NCBI RefSeq assembly: GCF_038007285.1
Contig: NZ_JBBOWX010000001.1
Span: 62,001 to 126,000 of the forward strand
DNA: 64,000 nt
Reading direction: 5' to 3'
DNA from: Sporosarcina sp. FSL K6-3457
Lineage (GTDB): Bacteria > Bacillota > Bacilli > Bacillales_A > Planococcaceae
The notes under the pieces are model-generated. The model was given only the letters and a program-made list of their open reading frames with translations. It did no database searches and had not been told where the DNA came from. Made by a program: the position numbers and the translations under genes. Of this stretch, positions 45,348 to 54,071 are shown in pieces. Position 1 is the stretch's first letter, and each line of letters starts with the position of its first letter.

Positions 45348-46328
45348 TTATATTACAATTGACCATTCATTACTTGTACTTGGGTTACTTCCTTGTGTCC
45401 ACCATTTAGCTTGATAAAGGATACCGTTGTACGTAGCTTTGTCTCCAGCTAAGTAGACTTTGCTGGCACTCCATTCATCGGCAGAAGGATCTGGTGTTAC
45501 GCCGCCATTACCATTGTCACCACCACTTCCATTCACAAGTTCCCAAACAGCTGATTCACCAGGTTTTTCACCTTGTGTCCACCATTTTGCCTTGTAAGTA
45601 GAACCGTTGTAAGTGACTTCTTGTCCACCCGTGTAAACTTGTGTGCTGCTCCAAGTTCCAGTGCTAGGATCAACCGGATCTACAGGGTCTGGATCCGGAT
45701 CCGGAGTTGGATCTGGATCAATCGGTGGGTTTGTCCCGTCGAAGTTTGCATCGATCACATTATAAAATGCATTTGGTGTATCCGCAACTGTCCAAACAGC
45801 AAGAATAACGTGATAGCCAGAACGTTCAGGAACGTTAATGTTATGCTTTACTGTGAAATCTGGGCGTTTACCACCATCATTAACTGTGTGAAATAGCTCA
45901 AAATCTGCACGTTTTAAAGGTGCATCTGGATTCCAACCTGGTTTTGTGATGAAGTATTCCCACTTAGCCGTTGCGTGCGCAGCAGTCAGTGTCCATTCGA
46001 AAGTATTTGCACCACTTTGCATCGCCACTTTTGTCCAACGATACTTAGATTGTTCATCGAGCTTTGGAAAAACATTGGCGCCAGCGATTTGTCCATCTGC
46101 TGGACCGGCTTCTGGGAAGTTCTTTGGTGCTTCCAAGCTTTGTGGTTCATATTGGACGCCACCACAATCAATATTAGCACCCGTTTTGCATAGCAACCCG
46201 CGGCTTTCTGGTTGGCTGACATAGCCGTGCGCTGAGGCTGTGCTTGAAAAACCGAGCGTAAGCACTAACAGTACCAGTGCTCCTAAAACAACGAACAACG
46301 ATCTTGCATCGAACATGCGTAATTCCAT
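45348..46328 (-). CDS. AA10 lytic polysaccharide monooxygenase with two CBM5/12-like modules
   Basis: A 326-residue secreted copper monooxygenase acting on crystalline chitin. The signal peptide (LFVVLGALVLLVLTLGFSS) ends before the mature His of HGYVSQPESR, one arm of the copper histidine brace; the second His is in LTAAHATAKWEYF. The catalytic domain ends at about 200. A Pro/Asp linker (DPDPTPDPDPDPVDP) leads to two CBM5/12-type modules (each with YKAKWWTQG or YQAKWWTQG). The start at 46328 is chosen for GGGGGA upstream with 9-nt spacing. The modules match those of the neighbouring chitinase, so the two enzymes bind the same surface. Confidence 0.9.
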   Translation of the reverse strand: MELRMFDARSLFVVLGALVLLVLTLGFSSTASAHGYVSQPESRGLLCKTGANIDCGGVQYEPQSLEAPKNFPEAGPADGQIAGANVFPKLDEQSKYRWTKVAMQSGANTFEWTLTAAHATAKWEYFITKPGWNPDAPLKRADFELFHTVNDGGKRPDFTVKHNINVPERSGYHVILAVWTVADTPNAFYNVIDANFDGTNPPIDPDPTPDPDPDPVDPVDPSTGTWSSTQVYTGGQEVTYNGSTYKAKWWTQGEKPGESAVWELVNGSGGDNGNGGVTPDPSADEWSASKVYLAGDKATYNGILYQAKWWTQGSNPSTSNEWSIVI

Positions 46329-46368
46329 TCTTCTCATTCCCCCTAACAAGTTTTTAATGTAGAAAATA

Positions 46369-46383
46369 TGAAAATCGTTTTCA
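46369..46383 (-). promoter_or_regulatory. Candidate cre-like palindrome upstream of the AA10 gene
   Basis: TGAAAATCGTTTTCA is a nearly perfect palindrome with the TGAAAA..TTTTCA arms of a CcpA site but one extra base in the centre. The rest of the 46330-46610 gap is AT-rich and holds nothing else clear. Confidence 0.4.
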
Positions 46384-46608
46384 TCTCAACTACATTAGTC
46401 TTCACAATAAAAGACTTTGAAAGGAATATCAACCAATATTTTTAATATTTCGAAATATAAATAAAATGAACTAGATAAGATGTCTTATCCAGTTGGAAAG
46501 TGAGACTTATTACGCTTTTTGATATAGACAAAAGAACTATTGTGGAATTTGATATTACGTATTGTATAATTTATATTCCTCTGTGCGTAAGTTTTCCCGA
46601 ATAACACA

Positions 46609-46641
46609 ATAAAAGCACATCGGCAGGCAATGTGCTTTTGG
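46609..46641 (-). terminator. Terminator after pgeF
   Basis: Stem AAAAGCACAT/ATGTGCTTTT with a 9-nt loop. On the minus strand it ends in TTTTATTG, about 35 nt beyond the pgeF stop. Confidence 0.8.
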
Positions 46642-46674
46642 TGGGGATAGGCCGCTTATGAAATGGGGTGCATC

Positions 46675-47439
46675 TTAATCACTTTTCCTCGTAATAAACG
46701 CCAAATGTCTCCCGCTTTTTTTATTTTCTCGATAAGAAAAACCATTTTGATTTATAAATGTGCAAGTCTGATCAATCATAATCTGTTCAGCCGAAATTCC
46801 AGCTAGTTCACATTGTCTTCTCACGGTTAGCTGATTATCAATGTGATACTTGTCAGTGTCCTTGTTGTGATACATGAAATCCTCGGCATAACCAAGGCTC
46901 TTGAATTTTACATAGACATCCTCATCCACTTCAAACTTTTCCTGGCTCAATGCCGCGCCAATCTGGACGTGGAAATCACTAGGCTTACATTGTTCGACTT
47001 GTATTAAATGCTCAAAAAGCTTCAGGGTAACCTCTTTGACGGTGCCTTGCCATCCTGAGTGAATGACGCCAATGAGATTCTGTGTTTCATTGTAGAAAAT
47101 TACTGGCACACAATCGGCAGTGAAGCTACATAATACGAGATTGGGTTCATAGGTATAGAGAGCATCTGTATCGGCGATGGCAGTGTCCATTTGCCTTGCG
47201 CCTTGTCCTTTGTTTTCTAGCGTTACGCGATGGAAATGATCACTATGGGTTTGATTGGCACAGACGAAATCGCTGAGCTCACATTGCAAGAATGTAGCTA
47301 GTTTTTTACGATTTTCCACAATGTGATTAGGGTTTTCGCAGGCGTGAAGCGCCATATTGTTGTGTTCAAGTTCTGCTTCATCTTTCATAGTCATTCCTGC
47401 GATGAACTTGTCGGTGTTGACGTATGTGTTTGTTGTCAT
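46675..47439 (-). CDS. pgeF: peptidoglycan editing factor PgeF (laccase-domain protein)
   Basis: A 254-residue enzyme of the former DUF152 (YfiH/YlmD) family, which removes wrongly built L-Ser residues from muropeptide precursors. The metal-site segments ANQTHSDHFH, SFTADCVPVIFY and GVIHSGWQGT are intact and carry the conserved His and Cys residues. It starts 4 nt after the large sensor-kinase gene and has a GGCAGGT site overlapping the end of that gene, so the two are probably cotranscribed. In Bacillus the related ylmD is near the division genes; this location is different, so it may be a second copy. Confidence 0.85.
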   Translation of the reverse strand: MTTNTYVNTDKFIAGMTMKDEAELEHNNMALHACENPNHIVENRKKLATFLQCELSDFVCANQTHSDHFHRVTLENKGQGARQMDTAIADTDALYTYEPNLVLCSFTADCVPVIFYNETQNLIGVIHSGWQGTVKEVTLKLFEHLIQVEQCKPSDFHVQIGAALSQEKFEVDEDVYVKFKSLGYAEDFMYHNKDTDKYHIDNQLTVRRQCELAGISAEQIMIDQTCTFINQNGFSYRENKKSGRHLAFITRKSD

Positions 47440-47443
47440 ATCA

Positions 47444-50400
47444 TTACCTGCCTTTAGGAATTCGAAACGTCACAGTCGTTCCTTTGTTAGGTACACTCGT
47501 AATATCTAATCCTTGTCCATAAAGCTTTTTTAAACGGCGGTTTGTATTTGCTACACCAATGCTACCGGTTGTACTAGGGCTATCACCCAAGATTGCTTGT
47601 AATTTTTCTTGTTCCATTCCTACACCATCATCGACGATGGCTATTTCAGTGTGCATTTTTTTATCTTGTATCTGGATCCGAATGATCCCTCCTTCTATAC
47701 GTTTAAGAACGCCATGTCTAACGGCGTTTTCGATAATAGGTTGAATAGACAATGGAGGGATTTTTACATTTACTGTATCATCTATTTCCCACTCAATTTG
47801 CAGTCGTTCGCCAAATCGTTCTTGTTCAATAAACAAATAAGAACGGGTAAGGTTTAATTCATCATCTAAAGGAACAAGGGCCTGTGTATTATTTACGTTG
47901 AAGCTTCTTTGTAAATAATTTCCGAATTCGTTTAGTAGCTCAATCATTCGTCCAGTATCTATTGTGGCTAGAGAAGCAATGGTGTTCAAAGTGTTAAATA
48001 AAAAGTGTGGCTGTATTTGTGCTTGGAGCCAAGCAGCTTCCATGCGAAGTTGCTCATGAATCGATTGTTTTAAATTGGTTAACGCCTTCACGCGGGATTT
48101 TAGCTCCGATGCATCCGTTGGCTTTGCAACATAATCGTTTGCCCCCGAAAGAAACCCCGTGTAAATATCCTCGAGTTGGTTGCGGGCGGTGAGCAGTAAA
48201 ATAGGCAATTCAGAAATTGTAAATTGCTGACGGATGGTTTGTGTTAATTCGTAGCCTGACATAGTAGGCATCATGACATCAGAGATGACTAAATCCCATT
48301 CGCCAGTATCAATCAGCATTAATGCTTGTTGTCCACTTGTTGCTGTAATGACTTCATACTCTAAAGCTAACATCGTTTTTAAAATTCTTAGGTTAACAGG
48401 ATCATCATCTACAACTAATATTCTCGCCTTGTTTTCATTTATTTCGGATGTGGCAGGCTCAGTAATAGCTAATGAATCGATCTTTTCTTCAGTATGAATG
48501 GTAGTCGCGACCTCTAACTTGTTTTCTATTTCATCTATGGTGACGTTGGCTAATGGGAGTGTAAATGAAAAAATAGTCCCCTTACCAAGAGTCGATGCTA
48601 CGGAAATTTCCCCGCCATGCAATTCTACTAGCTGTTTACAAATGGCAAGTCCTAATCCAATGCCGCCTCCCATAGATGTTATGCTGGCATCATCTTGTGT
48701 ATATCGTTGAAAAATCTTTTGCTGCGTTACCTCGTTTATACCAATACCTGTGTCCTTAATATAAATAGTTGCAACACCGTTTTTGTGAGAAGCATCTACT
48801 GTCACAGATCCTTCATGCGTAAATTTCACCGCGTTGTGAAGTATATTGAATAAAATCTGAATGATCCTACTCTCATCAGCGTGTACCATAGGGAAAAGAG
48901 CTGGAATTTTTAAATGTAGCTGCAGATTTTTTCCTTCTGTCATAAAGTGAATCATATCGATTACCCCAGTAGTAATCGCATGTAGGTTTATATTTTCCTT
49001 ATGTAGACGAATTTTCTGCTCCTGTAATCGTGTAATATCAAGAAGGTCGTTAAGGGTAAATGACATCTGCTTACCTAAATGAACAAGTAGTTTCAAATTA
49101 TCCTTGTTTTTCGTTGTTAAAGACTCCGTTTCATCATGTAAAACGGCTTCTGTAATATTAATTATTCCGTGAAGCGGGTTGCGTAATTCATGAGAGGTAT
49201 TCGCTAAAAAATCATCCTTCATCTTATCAGCTTTTTGAAGTTCCTTCGTTTGTCGGATATTTAAATGAACGACACGCGTATGTCGTTTAAATAGAAAGCC
49301 AGCAAAAGCAGCTATTGCAATTAAATAATCAAACGGATAATAAGGGATTTCTAACATATTTGCATTGATGGCAATACCCCATAAAATATTAAATAAATTA
49401 ACAATATTAGCAAGCAATATATAAATTGCATCCGTGTTTCCCTTTTTAATAATTCTTAGAACCTGGACAAAAATATATGAATACGAAAAGGCATTTAACA
49501 GCATGATACAGTACCCGACATATACGGTGTATTCAAACGGAACAATCAAGAGGGAAAGAGTCGATGTTCCATAGACAATAAATAGTAATCGAAAAATAGG
49601 ACTTTTTAAATGAAAGACATGCCTAATAAACTTGAGAATGAAATAAACTGTTCCAGCGAAAGAAAAATAGATAAGTTTAAGGGACCATATGGCGTCGATT
49701 GGTAATAAATTAACTAATAGTTTATCTTCATCTACTAATATGGAAAAAGAAGCGAAAATAAGTAAAAGACCAAAATAAATGAGTTCTTTTTGAAGTTTAT
49801 TTTTGCTCATAAAATATAAACCGAAGGCATACAGGCTATGTACGACTAGGATAATCGCTACTAATAATTGCAAGATTTTTGATAAGTCTACTTCCTTGTT
49901 TATCGCTTTGTCCGTTCCTAACTTAATAGATTTCGTAATACCTCCCTCATGAGCATTGTCATAGTTCGCTACATGAATGGTCATGTCGATTTCTTTACGA
50001 TCTGTATCGAAAAAAGCTTTGTATGTACCCAATTTACTTTTATATTGCTGGGCAGATTCTGCAGGCTGCCCTACCTTGGTAATTAGCTTGCCATCCACAT
50101 AGACACTAGCAGCTGACGAAATGTCTTTAATACGTATGCCATAATACTGGTCATTACGAGTAGGAAGTAAGATTTTCACTCGGTATGTACCATAATGAAC
50201 CGACGTATCATCATTTGTGAATGAGCCCCATTTTCCTGGTAAAGTAATATAATCTTGTTTGAAATCAGTTTCTAAAATGGATCCTGATAGAGGCTTTAAC
50301 AGCTGATTCGGATAAAATGCCCACTCTCCATCAAGTGTGATCGTTTGATTTTCGCTAAATTCCCAATCCCTCAAATCAATTACTCCACCTTCTACCTTTG

Positions 50401-50518
50401 GATGGTTGGGTGTTTTATGATAGATGATCCAGCCAATTCGAAAAGTGGTCAATACAAGAAACACTAGGCTAATCAGTAGGAAAATCTTTCTCTTGCTCAT
50501 AGGGTTATTATCGACCAT
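47444..50518 (-). CDS. large hybrid sensor kinase with 7TM sensor, REC and a second LytS-type kinase
   Basis: A 1024-residue membrane signalling protein. Order: an N-terminal helix, a periplasmic-type 7TMR-DISM extracellular beta domain (about 45-210), seven membrane helices (about 215-390), a HisKA domain with ANTSHELRNPLHG (phospho-His about 442), a HATPase with GGGIGLGLAICKQL, a receiver domain with VVDDDP and the phospho-Asp in VISDVMMP (about 747), then a second, LytS-like kinase with QIQPHFLFN (about 838) and its own HATPase (DDGVGM). Two kinase modules around one receiver is uncommon. No DNA-binding partner is seen next to it, so its output is open. The start has a GGAC-type site. Confidence 0.85.
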   Translation of the reverse strand: MVDNNPMSKRKIFLLISLVFLVLTTFRIGWIIYHKTPNHPKVEGGVIDLRDWEFSENQTITLDGEWAFYPNQLLKPLSGSILETDFKQDYITLPGKWGSFTNDDTSVHYGTYRVKILLPTRNDQYYGIRIKDISSAASVYVDGKLITKVGQPAESAQQYKSKLGTYKAFFDTDRKEIDMTIHVANYDNAHEGGITKSIKLGTDKAINKEVDLSKILQLLVAIILVVHSLYAFGLYFMSKNKLQKELIYFGLLLIFASFSILVDEDKLLVNLLPIDAIWSLKLIYFSFAGTVYFILKFIRHVFHLKSPIFRLLFIVYGTSTLSLLIVPFEYTVYVGYCIMLLNAFSYSYIFVQVLRIIKKGNTDAIYILLANIVNLFNILWGIAINANMLEIPYYPFDYLIAIAAFAGFLFKRHTRVVHLNIRQTKELQKADKMKDDFLANTSHELRNPLHGIINITEAVLHDETESLTTKNKDNLKLLVHLGKQMSFTLNDLLDITRLQEQKIRLHKENINLHAITTGVIDMIHFMTEGKNLQLHLKIPALFPMVHADESRIIQILFNILHNAVKFTHEGSVTVDASHKNGVATIYIKDTGIGINEVTQQKIFQRYTQDDASITSMGGGIGLGLAICKQLVELHGGEISVASTLGKGTIFSFTLPLANVTIDEIENKLEVATTIHTEEKIDSLAITEPATSEINENKARILVVDDDPVNLRILKTMLALEYEVITATSGQQALMLIDTGEWDLVISDVMMPTMSGYELTQTIRQQFTISELPILLLTARNQLEDIYTGFLSGANDYVAKPTDASELKSRVKALTNLKQSIHEQLRMEAAWLQAQIQPHFLFNTLNTIASLATIDTGRMIELLNEFGNYLQRSFNVNNTQALVPLDDELNLTRSYLFIEQERFGERLQIEWEIDDTVNVKIPPLSIQPIIENAVRHGVLKRIEGGIIRIQIQDKKMHTEIAIVDDGVGMEQEKLQAILGDSPSTTGSIGVANTNRRLKKLYGQGLDITSVPNKGTTVTFRIPKGR

Positions 50519-50617
50519 GATTGATTTCAGTCCTTTACTAGAAAGTAAATGTGAAAAGACCGGGTGCCTGCTCCGTTTTATACTTTTTACACCTGTATTC
50601 TATAATATCGAAAACGT

Positions 50618-51199
50618 TCAATTGTCAAAGTTACGCTGAACAATCACTAGTAATTGTTCGGCCATATAATCGGATGTATAGAGGAATTCGCTGTCAATCC
50701 ATTCGACAATCATTCCCCAGACGGCGTGTGCTTGATAGCTAGCTAATATATTGACATTTATGTTTGGATTCAAAGGAGCGCGAGATAAGTCTTGAGAGAA
50801 TAGTTGTGTTAATGTATCACATATTCGATTCTGCAAGCCTGTTAATATGTTTGACTTGCCGAATAAGGTATAGAAATTGGCGTAGGTTGCTACGTGTTTG
50901 AATATTTTAATGGCTGACGCGGTTAATTGGCTGACATCAAAGTTTTCAAGATTTTCATAAGGGGCGCGGTACGACTCGGTTAAGTCTTTCATGACATCAT
51001 CAATTATTTCTTCCAACAGCTCTTCTTTGTATTGAAAATGCTTATAAAATGTACCTCGATTCAGATCGGCAAGTCGCACAATATCGGTTATGGAAATTTT
51101 CTTGAAATCTTTTGTTTGCATTAAGGTTAGAAGTGCTTCTTTCAACGCGGCTTTGGATTTTCGGATTCTTCTATCCACATTGGTCAATTGGTCGGACAT
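50618..51199 (-). CDS. TetR/AcrR-family regulator
   Basis: A 193-residue repressor. The N-terminal helix-turn-helix (about 12-58) reads RRIRKSKAALKEALLTLMQ to ITDIVRLADLNRGTFYKHFQYKEEL, the TetR signature, and a helical C-terminal domain of the TetR_C type follows. The ATG at 51199 is preceded by AAGGTGA. It is divergent from the dehydrogenase gene at 51389 with 189 bp between starts, so it is the likely regulator of that gene, possibly responding to a lipid or drug. Confidence 0.87.
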   Translation of the reverse strand: MSDQLTNVDRRIRKSKAALKEALLTLMQTKDFKKISITDIVRLADLNRGTFYKHFQYKEELLEEIIDDVMKDLTESYRAPYENLENFDVSQLTASAIKIFKHVATYANFYTLFGKSNILTGLQNRICDTLTQLFSQDLSRAPLNPNINVNILASYQAHAVWGMIVEWIDSEFLYTSDYMAEQLLVIVQRNFDN

Positions 51200-51388
51200 C
51201 ACTGTCACCTTCTTTTTTATAATAAATAGACAAAACCTTATCAAACTGTCTACTAATGAACGATTGACTCGTTCTTTGCTGATTGAATGTAGCAGTTAAA
51301 ATTGATTATACTATAGATGAAAGATATTCAACATCTGTTCACTAACGTAGTTGTGAAAGCGTACACAAATTGACGAGGAGGAAGTAAA

Positions 51389-52147
51389 ATGAAACTTCAA
51401 GACAAAGTTGCAGTCGTAACAGGAGCCGGTTCTGGTATGGGGAAAGCAATTGCGATTCTTTATGCGCAACAGGGAGCGAAAGTGGTTGTATCCGACATTA
51501 ACGGTGAATCGGCTAATGCATTGGTAGAAGAAATTAAACTAGGCGGTGGAGAAGCAATGACGGTTGTTGCGAATGTCGCGAAAGAAGAGGACATTCAAAA
51601 CTTAATAGACATAACTGTCAGTGCGTATGGCACAGTGGATGTGTTGGTGAATAACGCAGGCATTATGGACAATTTCGAACCTGCAGGAGAAATTGAAGAT
51701 GACAAATGGGAGCGGATTTTTGCGATTAACACAACAAGTGTGATGCGTTCAACCCGTAAAGTGTTGCCAATCTTCTTGGCAAAAGAACAAGGTGTCATTA
51801 TTAATATTGCTTCTGCAGGCGGATTATACGGAGCTCGTGCTGGTGGAGCTTACACGGCTTCTAAGCATGCGGTTGTTGGCTTTACAAAAAATACTGGCTT
51901 TATGTACGCGAAGAATGGTATTCGATGTAATGCGATTGCACCAGGCGCAGTTGAAACGAATATCAGCTCTTCAATGACAGGCGTTAGTGAATTCGGTATG
52001 GGTCGTATTCAACCAGGACTTGCGATTAACCCAGGCTTAGGGAAACCTGAGGATATTGCGAAGGTCGCGCTGTTCCTAGCCTCGGATGATTCAAGCTTTG
52101 TCAATGGTACGGTTATCACTGCAGATGCGGGATGGACTGCTTATTAA
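51389..52147 (+). CDS. SDR-family oxidoreductase
   Basis: A 252-residue classical short-chain dehydrogenase. The NAD(P)-binding TGAGSGMGKAIA (11-22), the NNAG motif, the catalytic Ser in INIASAGG and the YTASK motif (Tyr about 155) are all present. The Asp at SDINGES after the second strand suggests NAD preference. The substrate is unknown. GAGGAGG gives a strong start. It is divergent from the TetR gene, which probably controls it. Confidence 0.88.
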   Translation: MKLQDKVAVVTGAGSGMGKAIAILYAQQGAKVVVSDINGESANALVEEIKLGGGEAMTVVANVAKEEDIQNLIDITVSAYGTVDVLVNNAGIMDNFEPAGEIEDDKWERIFAINTTSVMRSTRKVLPIFLAKEQGVIINIASAGGLYGARAGGAYTASKHAVVGFTKNTGFMYAKNGIRCNAIAPGAVETNISSSMTGVSEFGMGRIQPGLAINPGLGKPEDIAKVALFLASDDSSFVNGTVITADAGWTAY

Positions 52148-52166
52148 TAGATAAGAAAAATAGTCA

Positions 52167-52216
52167 GGCACCCGATTTGAGACAACATTGAGTTGTTTTA
52201 AATCGGGTGTTTTTTG
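52167..52216 (+). terminator. Rho-independent terminator after the SDR gene
   Basis: CACCCGATTTGAGACAAC and GTTGTTTTAAATCGGGTG pair and are followed by TTTTTTG. Confidence 0.88.
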
Positions 52217-52358
52217 TGGATTAGGTTGTGCGAAAATGGATGGAAGAGAAGTCGGTTAACATTTGATATAATTTAATTAGAGATAAAGGTGAACGGGTAA
52301 TTCTATGTGGAGGTAGTTGATTGTCTAGTGAGAGTAGAATATAACGAGGGGTGAGGAA

Positions 52359-53027
52359 ATGGAAAGTAAAACGAATATGCTGATGTATCAAACTGAGGAG
52401 GGCCAAACAAAAATCAATGTTAGGCTTGAAGATGAAACGGTCTGGATGACGCAAAAGGCCATTGCAGAGCTATTTCAAACGACACCGCAGAATATTACAC
52501 TTCATATAAAAGATTTGCTGAGCCAACTATCAGAGGAGAACGACTACACAAGATGCTTTAGAATTACTAGGCAAGAGGGGTTACGAACAATTAATAGGGA
52601 AATACTTCACTATCATTTGGATGTAGTTATTAACATCGCTATGAAGGGTCATAGGATTGTAGAAATAAATCATTTTCTAGAGTATTTATCGAGGAAAGGT
52701 ATTGTTTCAAGAATACTTCCTGTTGTTTTAAGTAAAGAGAAAAATTTTGAAGAGCTATTGATAGGTTCATTAAATGGAATTGTAGATGTTGAAACTCAAT
52801 TTCATGTAGGCAATTACTTTGTTGATTTTTATTTACCAAAAGAAAAGTTAGTAGTTGAATTTGATGAAAATCATCATGAAAAAAGAGATAAACTAGATAA
52901 AATTCGACAGAAATTTATTGAAAATGAAATCAATGTCCAATTTATTCGTGTGGAAGAAGGAAAGGAAATACAAGGTTTGAATCAAGTGTTAAGACATATT
53001 TTTAAGGGAGGTTCTTTGCGTGGATAG
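52359..53027 (+). CDS. RhuM-type N-domain fused to a DUF559/Vsr-like predicted nuclease
   Basis: A 222-residue protein of two parts. Residues 1-50 are the RhuM-family start (MLMYQTEEGQTKINVRLE, VWMTQKAIAELFQTTPQNIT). Residues 130-222 look like a PD-(D/E)XK nuclease of the DUF559/Vsr-like type: VGNYFVDFYLPKEKLVVEFD with Asp, then Glu-Phe-Asp and a following NHHEKRDKLDKIRQ. The middle part (about 60-125) is a shortened RhuM-like region. It overlaps the next RhuM gene by 8 nt. The fused order is unusual. RhuM proteins are common in pathogenicity islands and near restriction genes. Reading and fusion are secure; the nuclease assignment is by pattern only. Confidence 0.7.
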   Translation: MESKTNMLMYQTEEGQTKINVRLEDETVWMTQKAIAELFQTTPQNITLHIKDLLSQLSEENDYTRCFRITRQEGLRTINREILHYHLDVVINIAMKGHRIVEINHFLEYLSRKGIVSRILPVVLSKEKNFEELLIGSLNGIVDVETQFHVGNYFVDFYLPKEKLVVEFDENHHEKRDKLDKIRQKFIENEINVQFIRVEEGKEIQGLNQVLRHIFKGGSLRG

Positions 53028-54013
53028 TCTATCAACTATGCTGATGTATCAAACTGAAGAGGGTCAAACAAAAATCAATGTTAGGCTCGAAGGTGAAACA
53101 GTTTGGATGACGCAAAGGGCGATTGCAGAGCTATTTCAGAAGGGTGTCAATACAATTAATGAGCACATAAAAAATATATATAGCGAGAGAGAACTTGATG
53201 AGCATGCAACTATTCGGAGAAACCGAATAGTTCAAATCGAGGGGAAAAGAGAAGTCGTACGCGAAGTTTCTTTTTACAATCTCGAAATGATTCTCGCGAT
53301 TGGTTATCGGGTTCGCTCACATCGAGGGACGCAGTTTAGACGGTGGGCAACGGAACGCCTGAATGAGTATTTGGTCAAAGGATTTACGATGGATGATGAT
53401 CGTCTGAAAGAAGTACGGAATTTAGGACAAGATTATTTTGATGAACTGCTTGAACGAATTAAGGATATTCGTTCATCAGAAAAGAGATTTTATCTTAAAG
53501 TTACAGATATCTATGCGACGGCCATTGATTATGATAAAACGGCAACGATAACGACAGGATTTTTTGCTACGGTTCAGAATAAGCTTCACTTTGCGATTCA
53601 TGGTCATACAGCAGCCGAGTTGATCGCAAATCGAGCAGATGCAACAAAAGACAATATGGGGTTAACGAGCTGGAAGGGCGAAAAAGTTTGGAAGCAGGAC
53701 ATTACGGTTGCCAAGAACTATTTAACTGAAAGTGAAATGAAATCTTTGAATCGAATTGTAACAATGTATCTGGACTATGCGGAAGATCAGGCTGAACGGA
53801 ATCGCCCTATGTATATGAAGGATTGGGTAGACAAACTAAATGCATTTTTAACGTTCAATGAACGAGATATTCTTGAAAATGCAGGTAGTGTAGCGGGCTG
53901 TAGCTGATCAATTAGCTTCGCATGAATATGAGAAATATAATCAACATCGTCTATTGCAAAAATCATCGGATGACTTTGAAGAGTTTATCAAGAAAAAGGG
54001 ATTAGATAAGTAA
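53020..54013 (+). pseudogene. rhuM: RhuM-family protein, C-terminus frameshifted
   Basis: The main frame (53020-53907, GTG start after GGGAGG) gives 295 residues with the full RhuM family body: MLMYQTEEGQTKINVRLE, VREVSFYNLEMILAIGYRVRS, and DKTATITTGFFATVQNKLHF. It ends at a stop just after ENAGSVAGCS. The family tail continues in the next frame as VADQLASHEYEKYNQHRLL to DFEEFIKKKGLDK, ending at 54013, so a frameshift in about 53880-53905 removes about 40 residues. It may still be partly active or be a sequencing slip. It forms an operon with the fused gene. Confidence 0.7.
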
Positions 54014-54019
54014 AAATAA

Positions 54020-54067
54020 GAGTCTATTTCCGAACAACCCCAAATTGTTTGGAAATAGACTCGTTTT
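54020..54067. terminator. Bidirectional terminator
   Basis: GAGTCTATTTCCGAACAA pairs with TTGTTTGGAAATAGACTC. It lies between the RhuM gene and the convergent yitT-type gene, with T-tracts on both sides. Confidence 0.88.
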
Positions 54068-54071
54068 ATAG

